Shown: positions 43,360 through 53,037, counted from the first letter of the stretch. The stretch is DNA of 64,000 bases from Mycolicibacterium vulneris (GCF_002104765.1 NZ_NCXM01000029.1:26811-90810); one strand, 5' to 3'. Notes: generated by a model from the letters alone, not told the origin. Numbers and translations: made by a program.

Positions 43360-43890
43360 ATGAGCACTGCTCCTGACCCGTACGCATCGTTGCCGAAGCT
43401 GCCGTCATTCACGCTGACTTCTGAATCGGTTGCGGACGGCCAGCCGTTGGCCAATCCGCAAGTCAGCGGAATCATGGGTGCGGGCGGCGAAGACGTCAGC
43501 CCCCAGCTGAGCTGGTCGGGGTTCCCGGACGAGACCCGCAGCTTCGCCGTTACCGTCTACGACCCCGACGCCCCGACTGCCTCCGGGTTCTGGCATTGGG
43601 CCGTGGCCAACCTGCCGGCCGACGTCACCGAGTTGCCCGCGGGCGCCGGCGATGGCAGCAACCTGCCCGGGGATGCGCTGACGCTGGTGAACGACGCCGG
43701 TCAGCGCCGCTACATCGGGGCCGCGCCGCCGGCGGGTCACGGTGCACACCGGTACTACATCGCCGTGCACGCCGTGGACACCGAGAAGCTGGATCTTCCT
43801 GAGGACGCCAGCCCGGCCTTCCTCGGGTTCAACCTTTTCCAGCACGCGATCGCGCGGGCGGTCATCCACGCCACCTACGAACAGAAGTAG
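43360..43890 (+). CDS. YbhB/YbcL-family (PEBP, Raf-kinase-inhibitor-like) protein
   Basis: A 176-residue PEBP-fold protein (Rv2140c-like). It has GEDVSPQLSWSGFPDETRSF, the ligand-site YDPDAPTASGFWHWAVANLP and APPAGHGAHRYYIAVHAVD. GAGAGGA precedes ATG 43360. Likely a ligand-binding cytoplasmic protein. A hairpin follows. Confidence 0.92.
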   Translation: MSTAPDPYASLPKLPSFTLTSESVADGQPLANPQVSGIMGAGGEDVSPQLSWSGFPDETRSFAVTVYDPDAPTASGFWHWAVANLPADVTELPAGAGDGSNLPGDALTLVNDAGQRRYIGAAPPAGHGAHRYYIAVHAVDTEKLDLPEDASPAFLGFNLFQHAIARAVIHATYEQK

Positions 43891-43892
43891 GG

Positions 43893-43922
43893 CCTCGGGC
43901 TCGGGAGGGCTTCGGCCCGAGG
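43893..43922 (+). terminator. hairpin after the PEBP gene
   Basis: CCTCGGGC ... GCCCGAGG, 8-bp stem with an internal G/C-rich loop, starting 3 nt after the stop codon. Confidence 0.5.
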
Positions 43923-44014
43923 GAGGGCGTCCCGCCCGAAATCACTTGTGCCACTTTCGTCCCGGTGTTTTCACCGCGGCGAATTTTGTCGGTGGGCGGC
44001 AGTAGCATTCGAAC

Positions 44015-44152
44015 ATGCGTTCGATTAGCTTCTGGAAGCTTCACGACGATATTGGCGCGCTGCGCGCCGTCGTCTCCGACTTCCAGGGGCACTCGCATAA
44101 GGCACTGACGGCTGCCGAGCTGGTCGGAGTGCTGGACGAGCGGTGCACATGA
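44015..44152 (+). pseudogene. N-terminal fragment of a DUF222/HNH gene
   Basis: A 45-residue frame (ISFWKLHDDIGALRAVVSDF ... ALTAAELVGVLDE) resembling the first helices of the adjacent DUF222 protein (DVDALRAVVSRFREHFYGAL). Its TGA overlaps the next ATG (ATGA). Probably the leftover of a tandem copy of the 13E12-type family. Confidence 0.5.
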
Positions 44153-45510
44153 CCTTGACCGACCGTGAGGATATCCAGGCCGACGTTGACGCGTTGCGCG
44201 CCGTCGTCTCTCGCTTCCGTGAGCATTTTTATGGTGCGTTGACCAATCCGGAGCGGTTGCAGATGCTGGAGATACTCGAGTGCGAGACGCGCCGACTCCA
44301 GGCGCCGAGTCATCAACTCATCAATCAGATTGGTGAGCAAGCGGATTCGACCGAGTTGGGCGGCAAGCTGTCCTGGGTGTTGGCCGACCGGCTGCACATC
44401 ACCCGGGCGGAGGCCGGACGGCGGATCGCCGAGGCGGCCGACCTGGGCCCGCGCCGGGCGCTTTCCGGTGAGCCGTTGGCTCCGGTGCTGCCCGCCACGG
44501 CGGCGGCTCAGCGCGACGGCACCATCGGGGCCGACCACGTGACGGTGATCCGGCGGCTGTTCCACCAGCTGCCCGAGTCGGTCGACGTCGAGACCTGCGT
44601 GCTCGCCGAAAAGCAGCTCGCGGCCAAGGCCGCCGAATTTCGCCCCGATCAGCTCGCCAAGCTGGCCCGCCGCCTGGTGGACTGCCTCAACCCCGACGGC
44701 AGCTACACCGATGCGGACCGGGCGCGAGTGCGTGGGCTGGTGCTCGGCAATCAGCAGGCCGACGGCATGTCACGCCTGAGTGGTTGGCTGACACCCGAGG
44801 CGCGCGCCGGCTGGGAGGCGGTGCTGGCCAAGTTGGCCGCCCCCGGCATGTGCAACCCCGACGACGACATGCCGGTCGTGGACGGCGCCCCGTCGGAAGA
44901 GGCGGTGCAGCGCGACACCCGCACCCCGGGTCAGCGCAACCACGACGGTCTCAACGCGGCGCTGCGAGCGATGCTGTCCAGCGGAAAGCTGGGTCAGCAC
45001 AACGGATTACCGGCCAGCATCATCGTGACCGCCACGCTCGCAGAGCTCGAAGCTACCGCTGGGAAGGCTTTGACCGGCGGCGGCACCATCCTGCCCATGT
45101 CGGACGTCATCCGCCTGGCCCGTCATGCCCACCATTACCTGGCGATCTTCGACAAGGGCAAGGCGTTGGCGCTGTATCACACCAAGCGCCTCGCGTCGCC
45201 CGGTCAGCGAATTGTCTTGTATGCCAAGGACCGTGGGTGTTCGCATCCAGGCTGCGACGTGTCGGGCTATTACTGCGAGGTCCACCACGTCGAAGATTGG
45301 GCCAGCACGTACCGCACCGACATCGACCAACTCGCCATGGCGTGCGGACCCCACCACCGGCTTCTCGAGAAGGGTTGGACCACCCGAAAACGCGCCAACG
45401 GCGATACCGAATGGATACCGCCGCCGCATCTCGATCGCGGACAACCGCGAACCAACACCTTCCATCACCCGGAGGATCTGTTGTGTGAGGACGAAGACGG
45501 TGCGGCCTGA
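44149..45510 (+). CDS. DUF222 / HNH endonuclease (13E12 repeat family)
   Basis: A 453-residue protein with the long helical DUF222 part (WVLADRLHITRAEAGRRIAE, DGTIGADHVTVIRRLFHQLP) and a C-terminal HNH nuclease domain (RGCSHPGCDVSGYYCEVHHV, ACGPHHRLLEKGW). ATG 44149 is preferred over GTG 44143. This family is repetitive in mycobacterial genomes; its biological job is not established. Confidence 0.9.
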   Translation: MTLTDREDIQADVDALRAVVSRFREHFYGALTNPERLQMLEILECETRRLQAPSHQLINQIGEQADSTELGGKLSWVLADRLHITRAEAGRRIAEAADLGPRRALSGEPLAPVLPATAAAQRDGTIGADHVTVIRRLFHQLPESVDVETCVLAEKQLAAKAAEFRPDQLAKLARRLVDCLNPDGSYTDADRARVRGLVLGNQQADGMSRLSGWLTPEARAGWEAVLAKLAAPGMCNPDDDMPVVDGAPSEEAVQRDTRTPGQRNHDGLNAALRAMLSSGKLGQHNGLPASIIVTATLAELEATAGKALTGGGTILPMSDVIRLARHAHHYLAIFDKGKALALYHTKRLASPGQRIVLYAKDRGCSHPGCDVSGYYCEVHHVEDWASTYRTDIDQLAMACGPHHRLLEKGWTTRKRANGDTEWIPPPHLDRGQPRTNTFHHPEDLLCEDEDGAA

Positions 45511-45511
45511 G

Positions 45512-46582
45512 CTACTCCGGTGTGCGGGCCGCCGAGCCGACGGCATCACAGAGCGAAGCGAAGCCGCCGTCGCGCAGCCGCTGTGCGATGCCCTGGTGAA
45601 TCTGCTTGGCCCACAAGCCTCCTCCGTAGATGAAGCCCGTATAGCCCTGCAGCAGCGATGCGCCCGCGGTGATCCGCTCCCACGCGTCGTCGGCGGTCTC
45701 GATGCCCCCGACGCTGATCAGCACCAGGCGGTCGCCGACACGGCCGTACAGCCTGCGCAGCACCTCGACGGCGCGGCGCGCCACCGGCGGGCCGGAGATG
45801 CCACCCGGCCCCAGCTCGTCGACCCCCGGTGTGTGCAGCCCCTGCCGCGACACGGTGGTGTTGGTGGCGACGATGCCGGCCAGCCCCAGTTCGACTGCCA
45901 GGTCCGCGATCTCGTCCACGTCGGAATCGGAAAGATCTGGCGCGATCTTCACCAGCACCGGTGTGGACGTCTCGGCGAGCACGGCAGCCAGGATGGGTCG
46001 CAGCGACTCCACCGCCTGCAGATCACGCAGCCCGGGCGTGTTCGGCGAGCTGACATTGACCACCAGGTAGGACGCCAGCGGGCCGAGCAGCCGCGCGCTC
46101 GCCCGGTAATCGTCGACGGCCTTCTCGGCCGGCGTCGCCTTCGTCTTGCCGATGTTGACCCCGATCGGCACCTCGGGCCGCTGCCGCGAGAGCCGCATCG
46201 CCAGCGCGCCCGCACCGAGATTGTTGAAGCCCATCCGGTTCAGCAGCGCCCGGTCCGCCGGCAGCCGGAACATGCGCGGGGCGGGATTGCCGGGCTGCGG
46301 ATTGGCGGTGACCGTCCCAACCTCGGCGTGCCCGAAGCCCAGCGCGCCCCAGGTGAGCAGGCCGACGCCGTCCTTGTCGAACCCGGCCGCCAGCCCCAGC
46401 GGCCCGGGGAAGCGCACCCCGAACACCGTGCTGGCCAGCGCCGGATCCGTCGGGGCCAGCAGCCGGTGCAGCGCCCGCCGCGTCCACCCGACGGCGGTGA
46501 CACCACGCAGTAAGGCGAACACCAGCGTGTGGATCCGTTCGGGCGGGATCACGAAAAACAGCTGGCGCAGCAGGCCGTACAT
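45512..46582 (-). CDS. pyrD: dihydroorotate dehydrogenase (quinone), class 2
   Basis: A 356-residue PyrD that oxidises dihydroorotate to orotate in pyrimidine synthesis, passing electrons to menaquinone at the membrane. The amphipathic N-terminus is MYGLLRQLFFVIPPE; motifs are GLAAGFDKDGVGL, GFGHAEVGTVT, NRMGFNNLGA, VVNVSSPNTPGLRDLQ (catalytic Ser) and ISVGGIETADDAWERI. ATG 46582 gives the standard start. Order fits Rv2139. Confidence 0.95.
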   Translation of the reverse strand: MYGLLRQLFFVIPPERIHTLVFALLRGVTAVGWTRRALHRLLAPTDPALASTVFGVRFPGPLGLAAGFDKDGVGLLTWGALGFGHAEVGTVTANPQPGNPAPRMFRLPADRALLNRMGFNNLGAGALAMRLSRQRPEVPIGVNIGKTKATPAEKAVDDYRASARLLGPLASYLVVNVSSPNTPGLRDLQAVESLRPILAAVLAETSTPVLVKIAPDLSDSDVDEIADLAVELGLAGIVATNTTVSRQGLHTPGVDELGPGGISGPPVARRAVEVLRRLYGRVGDRLVLISVGGIETADDAWERITAGASLLQGYTGFIYGGGLWAKQIHQGIAQRLRDGGFASLCDAVGSAARTPE

Positions 46583-46614
46583 CCGGTGTCCGTCCTGGCG
46601 TGGCTGGGTGGGCT

Positions 46615-46884
46615 TCACAGTTCCGGCTGGTCGGGCCGTCGCCCCTCGGATCCGGCAGTGTTCGAACGAGATTTCTTGCGGCGCAACAGCACTCGTCTGC
46701 TGCCGTCGGTGTAGAGCCGCACCCTGGTCAACTCCCAGCCGCGGTATTCGGCCTCTATCGACAATCGGGTGGACGCGCTGATTCTGGTCACTTCCGGTGG
46801 CAGGCGCAACGGCGCCCATTCGTATTCGTCGGACATCTCGGTGTCCCAGCCCGCGGGTAGGCGGCCGCGCCGCGCGGCGGTCAA
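46615..46884 (-). CDS. DUF5703-family small protein
   Basis: An 89-residue protein if it begins at TTG 46884, which overlaps the lppL stop (TTGA), or 73 from ATG 46836. Conserved core: YEWAPLRLPPEVTRISASTR, LSIEAEYRGWELTRVRLY, TDGSRRVLLRRKK. It sits between lppL and pyrD, all leftward. Function unknown. Confidence 0.78.
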   Translation of the reverse strand: MTAARRGRLPAGWDTEMSDEYEWAPLRLPPEVTRISASTRLSIEAEYRGWELTRVRLYTDGSRRVLLRRKKSRSNTAGSEGRRPDQPEL

Positions 46885-47921
46885 CGCGTACCCGCCGCGT
46901 GCTCGATGACCTGAACTCCCGCACCGGAACCCGACACCACGTACAGGGTGTCTGACGCTTCGTCGAAGGCCAGTGAGTTCGGTTGCTGCACGGTCGGGTA
47001 ACGCACCTTTTCGACGGGAATTCCGGTGGATAGATCGTAACCAATGACGATATTGGAAACGGTCTGCGAAACCCAGGCTAACGCGCGGGAGCCGGCCAGG
47101 CCGTACGGCGCCTGCGGAACCGGGTAGGCCTGACGCAGGATCAGCGGGTCCACGCCGTACACCAGTAGCTGGCCGCCGCGGGTATCGGCGACCAGCACCC
47201 GGCCCGCCGGATCGGCGGCCATCGTGGTGGCGCCCCGGCCCGCGCGCAGCGCCTGCTGGGCGTGGCCGTCGGCGTCGATCGTCGTCACCGACGTCTGCCC
47301 GCGATCCAGCACCACCGTCGTATTGCCTTGTGTGGCAAGCCAATCAACGCGGGCGAAGATCTTGTTGCGGCTGGCGACGGTCGCACTGGTCACGGTGCCC
47401 GGCGGCTGGGAGGCGAGGGTGTAGACGGCGCCGTCGGCGCTGCCCAGCACCAACCTGCCGTCGGCACGCTGCGCGACCGCGGTGAATTCGGTCTGGGCGG
47501 CGTCGGGGACGGCCACCTGGGTCACTCGGCCAGTGGACAGCTCGACCGCGAGGTACCCACCGCGGGCGGCCAGGTAGGCGGTTCCGCGGCCGTCGTCGGC
47601 CAAAGCGGTCGCCGGTCCCGGCAGCTCGACGACCCGCGGCGAGGTCTGCGGGTCGCCGAACACGGTGACGCTGGCGGGTGCGGCCGGGTCGTTGCCCGGC
47701 GTCAGGACCGCCAGCTGATGGGTGCCGCCGTCGAAGACCGCCGCCGCGGCGTGACCGGCCAGCGGCCGCACCGCCCCGGCCGGCTGCTGCGAGGCGGGCG
47801 GCGACACGGCGGCGTGCGCCGGTTCGATCGTGCGGGGCGCCGTGTCGAGCGGATTCGATGAACATCCGGCTACCGCGCTCAGCAAAACCGCGAGTCCCAA
47901 TAGACGGCCTTGAGCTGCCAT
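46881..47921 (-). CDS. lppL: LppL-like lipoprotein, beta-propeller
   Basis: A 346-residue lipoprotein. The signal is RLLGLAVLLSAVAGC with the lipobox ending in the acylated Cys. The mature part consists of repeated short strands (GHAAAAVFDGGTHQLAVLTP, GRVLVADTRGGQLLVYG, DTLYVVSGSGAGVQVIE), like a seven-bladed YVTN/NHL propeller. ATG 47921 places the signal correctly. Order matches Rv2138. Exported; role not known. Confidence 0.88.
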   Translation of the reverse strand: MAAQGRLLGLAVLLSAVAGCSSNPLDTAPRTIEPAHAAVSPPASQQPAGAVRPLAGHAAAAVFDGGTHQLAVLTPGNDPAAPASVTVFGDPQTSPRVVELPGPATALADDGRGTAYLAARGGYLAVELSTGRVTQVAVPDAAQTEFTAVAQRADGRLVLGSADGAVYTLASQPPGTVTSATVASRNKIFARVDWLATQGNTTVVLDRGQTSVTTIDADGHAQQALRAGRGATTMAADPAGRVLVADTRGGQLLVYGVDPLILRQAYPVPQAPYGLAGSRALAWVSQTVSNIVIGYDLSTGIPVEKVRYPTVQQPNSLAFDEASDTLYVVSGSGAGVQVIEHAAGTR

Positions 47922-48070
47922 CTTGTGACGAAAATGCCGTGACAGCAATTCTCTTCCCTCGTGGTTCGGCGCATCCCGGGCTGGTGGAACACAAATTCTA
48001 AGGAACGCCTCCGCAGCCAAGTGGGCCATGCTGCATGCAACCCTCTTTACCGGCGAGGTATGGTCGGCTC

Positions 48071-48373
48071 ATGGCCGTCACCGCTGACCGTCATTTGGCG
48101 CAGAATGAGTTCGCTGTCGAGGACATGTCGACAGGCATTTCCGCTAGCGGATACGGACAAGTCGGTGATGGGCGGAGTTTTTCGTTCCACATCGAGAACC
48201 GATCCCTTGTCGTCGAGGTTTACCGGCCGCGCCTGGCCGGGCCCGTCCCGCAGGCCGACGAGGTGGTCGCCAGGGCAGTCCGCAGCCTGGTCGACATCGA
48301 CCTCACCGACGAGCGCAGCCTGAGCGCCGCTGTGCGCGATTCCGTGGCGCACGCCGAGCCGGTTTCGCGCTAG
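48071..48373 (+). CDS. conserved hypothetical (Rv2137c-like)
   Basis: A 100-residue protein: DGRSFSFHIENRSLVVEVYR, QADEVVARAVRSLVDIDLTD. Recognised by its position between lppL and the histidine phosphatase, as Rv2137c. It is divergent from lppL. In M. tuberculosis uppP (Rv2136c) follows; here it is absent. Confidence 0.75.
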   Translation: MAVTADRHLAQNEFAVEDMSTGISASGYGQVGDGRSFSFHIENRSLVVEVYRPRLAGPVPQADEVVARAVRSLVDIDLTDERSLSAAVRDSVAHAEPVSR

Positions 48374-48413
48374 GCCTGCCCGGACCCGTTCACCGGGTAC
48401 CGTCGTGGTCGAT

Positions 48414-49163
48414 ATGACCGTCATCCTATTACGGCACGGCCGCTCGAGTTCGAACACGGCTGGCGTACTCGCCGGTCGCTCGGAGGGCGTCGACCTCGAT
48501 GACAAGGGCCGTGAACAGGCGGAGGGCCTGATCGATCGGATCGGTGATCTGCCGATTCGGGAGCTGGTCAGTTCGCCGCTGCTGCGCTGCCGTCGCACCC
48601 TCGACCCGTTGGCCGACGCGCTGTGCCTGACGCCGCTCGTCGACGATCGGCTCGCCGAGGTGGACTACGGCGAGTGGACCGGCCGCAAGCTCGGCGATTT
48701 GGTCAGCGAGCCGCTGTGGAAGGTCGTTCAGGCGCATCCCAGCGCGGCGGTGTTCCCCGGCGGCGAAGGCCTGGCCCAGGTGCAGGCGCGGGCTGTGTTC
48801 GCCGTGCGCGAGCACGACCGCCGGCTGGCCGCCGAGCACGGCGGCGATGTGCTGTGGGTCGCTTGCACTCACGGCGATGTCATCAAGGCGGTCATCGCCG
48901 ACGGCTACGGCATCCACCTGGACGGGTTCCAGCGGGTCACTGCCGATCCGGCGTCGGTGAGTGTGATCCGCTACACCGAGCTGCGCCCGTTTGTGTTGCA
49001 CGTCAACCACACCGGCGCGCGGCTGTCCGCCGCCCTGCGGGCCGGACCCCCGGCGAAGGAAGACGCGAAGCCGGAAACCGACCCCAAGTCCAACGGAGAG
49101 CCGCAGGAATCGGCCGCCGCGGTGCCGTCCAGCGACGCGGTGGTCGGCGGTTCCACGGATTAA
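48414..49163 (+). CDS. histidine phosphatase (Rv2135c-like)
   Basis: A 249-residue phosphoglycerate-mutase-type phosphatase. Catalytic motifs: VILLRHGRSSSNTAG, LVSSPLLRCRRTLDPL, EVDYGEWTGRKL (Glu) and VACTHGDVIKAVIADG (second His). The C-terminal 40 residues are Pro/Ser/Glu-rich. ATG 48414. It forms an apparent operon with the DUF3090 and SCO1664 genes. Confidence 0.9.
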   Translation: MTVILLRHGRSSSNTAGVLAGRSEGVDLDDKGREQAEGLIDRIGDLPIRELVSSPLLRCRRTLDPLADALCLTPLVDDRLAEVDYGEWTGRKLGDLVSEPLWKVVQAHPSAAVFPGGEGLAQVQARAVFAVREHDRRLAAEHGGDVLWVACTHGDVIKAVIADGYGIHLDGFQRVTADPASVSVIRYTELRPFVLHVNHTGARLSAALRAGPPAKEDAKPETDPKSNGEPQESAAAVPSSDAVVGGSTD

Positions 49164-49225
49164 TTCGGCGGCTACCTCCATCGGATCGCACGGCGGTGGC
49201 AACAGCCGGTATTTTGGGAAGTGCC

Positions 49226-49813
49226 ATGGCCCGCGCAATTCATGTCTTCCGCACACCCGACCGCTTCGTGGCCGGGACCGTCGGCCAGCCCGGAAATCGC
49301 ACGTTCTACATCCAGGCTGTGCACGACGCCCGAGTGGTGTCGGTGATTTTGGAGAAGCAGCAGGTGGCGGTGCTCTCCGAACGCATCGGTGCGCTGCTGC
49401 TCGAGGTGAACCGGAGGTTCGGCACCCCCGTCCCGCCGGAGCCCGCCGAGATCGAGGACCTCGATCCGTTGGTCACTCCCGTGGACGCCGAGTTCCGCGT
49501 CGGAACGATGGGCCTGGGTTGGGATTCGGAGGCACAGACGGTGGTGGTCGAGCTGCTGGCGGTCACCGACGCCGAGTTCGACGCGTCGGTGGTGCTCGAC
49601 GACACCGAAGAGGGTCCCGACGCGGTGCGGGTGTTCCTGACGCCGGAGTCGGCGCGTCAATTCGCCACCCGCTCCAATCGCGTCATCTCCGCGGGACGTC
49701 CGCCGTGTCCGCTGTGCGACGAACCGCTGGACCCGGAGGGCCATATCTGCGCACGCGCCAACGGATATCGGCGCAGTGCGCTGCTCGGGCCTGAAGATGA
49801 CCCCGAGGTCTGA
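49226..49813 (+). CDS. DUF3090-family protein (Rv2134c-like)
   Basis: A 195-residue protein: ARAIHVFRTPDRFVAGTVGQ, FYIQAVHDARVVSVILEKQQ, VGTMGLGWDSE, and a C-terminal zinc-type PPCPLCDEPLDPEGHIC. Overlaps the next gene by 17 nt. The conserved partnership with the SCO1664 and phosphatase genes suggests a common but unknown process. Confidence 0.88.
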   Translation: MARAIHVFRTPDRFVAGTVGQPGNRTFYIQAVHDARVVSVILEKQQVAVLSERIGALLLEVNRRFGTPVPPEPAEIEDLDPLVTPVDAEFRVGTMGLGWDSEAQTVVVELLAVTDAEFDASVVLDDTEEGPDAVRVFLTPESARQFATRSNRVISAGRPPCPLCDEPLDPEGHICARANGYRRSALLGPEDDPEV

Positions 49814-50612
49814 CGACCGTGAGGTGTTGCGTGACGGCGAGCTGACGGTCATCGGACGGATCCGCTCGGCCAGCAACGGCACCTTCCTCTGCGAATCGAC
49901 GCTCGGCGAGTCCAGCGTGCACTGCGTCTACAAGCCGGTCGCCGGGGAGGCGCCGCTGTGGGATTTCCCGGACGGCACGCTTGCCGGCCGCGAGCGGGCC
50001 GCGTATCTGGTCTCCGCGAAGTTGGGCTGGAACATCGTGCCCTACACGATCATTCGGCACGGGCCGGCAGGCCCGGGCATGCTGCAGCGGTGGGTGCAGC
50101 AACCCGGCGACGCGGTCGATAGCGAGCCGCGTCCGGGGCCGGATCTGGTCGACCTGTTTCCCGCCGGCACCAGGCAGCCGGGCTACCTGCCGGTGCTGCG
50201 TGCCCTTGACTACGCCGGCGACGAGGTGGTCCTGATGCACGCCGACGACATTCGCCTGTGGCGGATGGCGGTGTTCGACGTGCTGGTCAACAACGCCGAC
50301 CGCAAGGGCGGCCACGTGCTGCGCGACCTCGACGGCCACATCTTCGGGGTCGACCACGGCGTGTGCCTGCACGTCGAGGACAAGCTGCGCACGGTGCTGT
50401 GGGGATGGGCCGGCAAGCCGATCGACGATCACACGTGCAAGGCCGTCGCCGGCCTGGTCGACGCGCTCGACGATCAGTTCGGCGACGAGCTGGCCGAGCA
50501 GATCACCCGGGCGGAGGTCGCCGCGCTACGTCGGCGTGCGCGCACGCTGCTGGACAACCCGGTGATGCCCGGACCCAACCGGCATCGCCCCATCCCGTGG
50601 CCGGCTTTCTAG
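49797..50612 (+). CDS. SCO1664-family, PI3/4-kinase-like protein (Rv2133c-like)
   Basis: A 271-residue protein with a lipid-kinase-like core: VHCVYKPVAGEAPLWDFPDG, FDVLVNNADRKGGHVLRD and IFGVDHGVCLHVEDKLRTVL, i.e. Lys, Asn/Asp and Asp in kinase order. ATG 49797 overlaps the DUF3090 gene. Substrate unknown. Confidence 0.88.
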   Translation: MTPRSDDREVLRDGELTVIGRIRSASNGTFLCESTLGESSVHCVYKPVAGEAPLWDFPDGTLAGRERAAYLVSAKLGWNIVPYTIIRHGPAGPGMLQRWVQQPGDAVDSEPRPGPDLVDLFPAGTRQPGYLPVLRALDYAGDEVVLMHADDIRLWRMAVFDVLVNNADRKGGHVLRDLDGHIFGVDHGVCLHVEDKLRTVLWGWAGKPIDDHTCKAVAGLVDALDDQFGDELAEQITRAEVAALRRRARTLLDNPVMPGPNRHRPIPWPAF

Positions 50613-50678
50613 CGGTGATCGCAAGCGCGGCGCGGCCATCGGTGAAGGCCGCGGTACGCCGTCGGCGATACTGATGCG

Positions 50679-51473
50679 GTGAGCCCCGCCGCCGACGAGA
50701 TAACCGATGCTGCCCTGGCCGCCGATCTCGCCGCCGATGCGGGGGAGTTGCTGCTGAAGGTCCGCGACGAAGTCGGCTTCGGGTATCCCTGGGCGCTGGG
50801 CGACGCTGGCGACAGCCTGGCGAACGCGCTGATCCTGCGACGCCTGCACGAGGAACGGCCCGACGACGCGGTGCTCAGCGAGGAGGCGTACGACGACCTG
50901 TCCCGCCTCAAACACGACCGCGTGTGGATCATCGACCCGCTGGACGGCACCCGCGAATTCTCCACGCCCGGCCGCGACGACTGGGCGGTGCACATCGCGC
51001 TGTGGCAGCGTCCCACCGGCGACTCCAGCAACGGCCAGCGCGAAATCACCGACGCCGCGGTGTCGTTGCCGGCCCGCGGCAACATCGTCTACCGCAGCGA
51101 CACCGTGACCGCCGACGCCGCGCGCGTCGGCGTCACCGACACCATCCGCATCGCCGTCAGCGCGACCCGTCCTCCCGCGGTGCTGCACCGGATGCGGCAG
51201 ACGCTGCCCATCCAGCCCGTCGCGATCGGCTCGGCAGGCGCGAAGGCGATGGCCATCATCGACGGGCACGTCGACGCCTACGTGCACGCGGGCGGCCAGT
51301 GGGAGTGGGATTCGGCGGCCCCGGCCGGCGTGGTGATGGCCGCCGGGATGCATGCGTCGCGGCTCGACGGATCGCCGATGCGCTACAACCAACTCGACCC
51401 GTATCTGCCCGACTTCGTGATGTGCCGCGCCGAGCTGGCGCCGATCCTGCTGAGCGCCATCCGCGGCGGGTAA
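50679..51473 (+). CDS. cysQ: 3'-phosphoadenosine 5'-phosphate phosphatase CysQ
   Basis: A 264-residue Li-sensitive inositol-monophosphatase-superfamily enzyme removing PAP or PAPS in sulfate assimilation. Motifs: DAVLSEEAYDDLSRL, VWIIDPLDGTREFSTPGRDD and WEWDSAAPAGVVMAAGM. GTG 50679. Order matches Rv2131c beside mshC, linking sulfur assimilation and mycothiol. Confidence 0.93.
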   Translation: MSPAADEITDAALAADLAADAGELLLKVRDEVGFGYPWALGDAGDSLANALILRRLHEERPDDAVLSEEAYDDLSRLKHDRVWIIDPLDGTREFSTPGRDDWAVHIALWQRPTGDSSNGQREITDAAVSLPARGNIVYRSDTVTADAARVGVTDTIRIAVSATRPPAVLHRMRQTLPIQPVAIGSAGAKAMAIIDGHVDAYVHAGGQWEWDSAAPAGVVMAAGMHASRLDGSPMRYNQLDPYLPDFVMCRAELAPILLSAIRGG

Positions 51474-51486
51474 CGCCGGACGGCCA

Positions 51487-53037
51487 TTACCGCCCCAGCC
51501 GGCGCCGCCAGTCTTTCGCCGAGAGCACCCGGACCATGTTTTCGACGAGGCTGCCCTTCTTGCGGCTGTAGGGGTACCAGAGCAGCTCTTTTTTCATCGC
51601 GACCCGGTCGGCGACGATCGCCTTCTGGCGGCAGTATTTGCGAATGCCGTCGGCGCCACCGGAGCGGGAACCGATTCCCGATTCCTTCCAGCCCGCCATC
51701 GGGAGCCCGTACTGCAGCAGGCTGGCGATGACGTTGTTGATGTTGACGCTGCCCGTATTCATCTGCCGCGCAACGGACATCGCCTTGTCCTTATCGCGCG
51801 TCCACACGCTGCCGGACAGCCCCAGGTTGGAGTCATTGGCCCGCTCGACGGCCTCGGCGACGTCGCGCACCTTCATGACCGGCAGCGTCGGGCCGAAGGT
51901 CTCCTCACGCATGCAATCCATCTCGTGGTTCACGTCCACCAGCACCGTCGGCTCATAGAACAGGCCACCGTCGTCACCCGCCTTCCCACCGACGAGCACT
52001 TTCGCACCCTTACTCACGGCGTCGTCGACGTGGCGGGACACGATCGCGAGTTGCTGCGCGGTGGTCATCGACCCGACCTCGCAGGAGTAGTCGTGCGCGG
52101 AGTCCATCCCGTTGCGCAGCGCAGATGTCTTGGCCACCAACTTGTTTACGAACTCGTCGTAGACCGGCTCCTCGACATAGAGTCGCTCCACCGAGATGCA
52201 CACCTGCCCGGTGTAAACGAAGCCACCCCATACCGCGCCGTCGACGGCGCGGTCGATGTCGGCATCTGCGCACACGATCATCGCGTCCTTGCCGCCAAGC
52301 TCCAGGCTGCAGGGGATCAGCCGCTCCGCGGCCGCGACGGCGATGCGGCGTCCGGTGTTCACCGAACCGGTGAACATCACGTAGTCGACCGTATTAACCA
52401 GTGCCGCACCGGTTTCGCCGTAACCGAACACCGCGTCCAGCACGTCCGGCGCGCCGATCTGCTTCCAGCCCTCGACCGCCACCCGCCACGCCAGCGGGGT
52501 GAACTCCGAGGGCTTGGACAGCACGGCGCAGCCGGCCATCAACGCCGCGGGAATGTCGAGCAGCGGCACCGACAGTGGCCCGTTCCACGGTGTGATCACC
52601 CCGACGAGGGGATAGGGCTGGTAGACCAGGGTCAGCTTCTTGCCCGCGTTCGCGGCGCCGTAGGGGCGCACCGTCTGGTCGGCGAGGAATTCGGCGGCGT
52701 TGTCGATCCAGTAGTTGATGATCTGCAACGCGGCGATCTCCACGCCGGTGTCGCCCCAGGACTTTCCCGTCTCGAGTTGCAGTGGCGTCAGCAGGTCGTC
52801 GCGGTGGTCGAGCATCCAGTCGCGCCACTTGCCCAGCCACCGCGCGCGGCCGTCCATTCTCATTTGCTGCCATAACGGCTGGGCCCTGCGCAGCCGGGCG
52901 GCCACGGCCTCGACTTCGGCGGCCGTCGAGATGGGGACGCTGCCGACGACTTGTGTCGTTGCGGGGCATCTGACCACGACTTCTTGCTGCGCGGCCGCGC
53001 CCGCGGTGTCTGGTCGGTCAGTTGTGCCAGTCGACAT
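51487..53037 (-). CDS. aldehyde dehydrogenase
   Basis: A 516-residue NAD(P)-dependent ALDH. Motifs: VGVITPWNGPLSVPLLDIPA, GSVNTGRRIAVAA, SLELGGKDAMIV (catalytic Glu) and YTGQVCISVERLYVE (catalytic Cys), ending EETFGPTLPVMKV and GSVNINNVIASL. ATG 53037 has GAGGTGG upstream. It lies on the opposite strand between cysQ and mshC, which are adjacent in M. tuberculosis, so it is an insertion into a conserved block. Confidence 0.93.
   Translation of the reverse strand: MSTGTTDRPDTAGAAAQQEVVVRCPATTQVVGSVPISTAAEVEAVAARLRRAQPLWQQMRMDGRARWLGKWRDWMLDHRDDLLTPLQLETGKSWGDTGVEIAALQIINYWIDNAAEFLADQTVRPYGAANAGKKLTLVYQPYPLVGVITPWNGPLSVPLLDIPAALMAGCAVLSKPSEFTPLAWRVAVEGWKQIGAPDVLDAVFGYGETGAALVNTVDYVMFTGSVNTGRRIAVAAAERLIPCSLELGGKDAMIVCADADIDRAVDGAVWGGFVYTGQVCISVERLYVEEPVYDEFVNKLVAKTSALRNGMDSAHDYSCEVGSMTTAQQLAIVSRHVDDAVSKGAKVLVGGKAGDDGGLFYEPTVLVDVNHEMDCMREETFGPTLPVMKVRDVAEAVERANDSNLGLSGSVWTRDKDKAMSVARQMNTGSVNINNVIASLLQYGLPMAGWKESGIGSRSGGADGIRKYCRQKAIVADRVAMKKELLWYPYSRKKGSLVENMVRVLSAKDWRRRLGR

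Noticed and set aside
47922..48029. Longer N-terminus of LppL
   Set aside because: It would bury the lipoprotein signal; ATG 47921 places the lipobox correctly.
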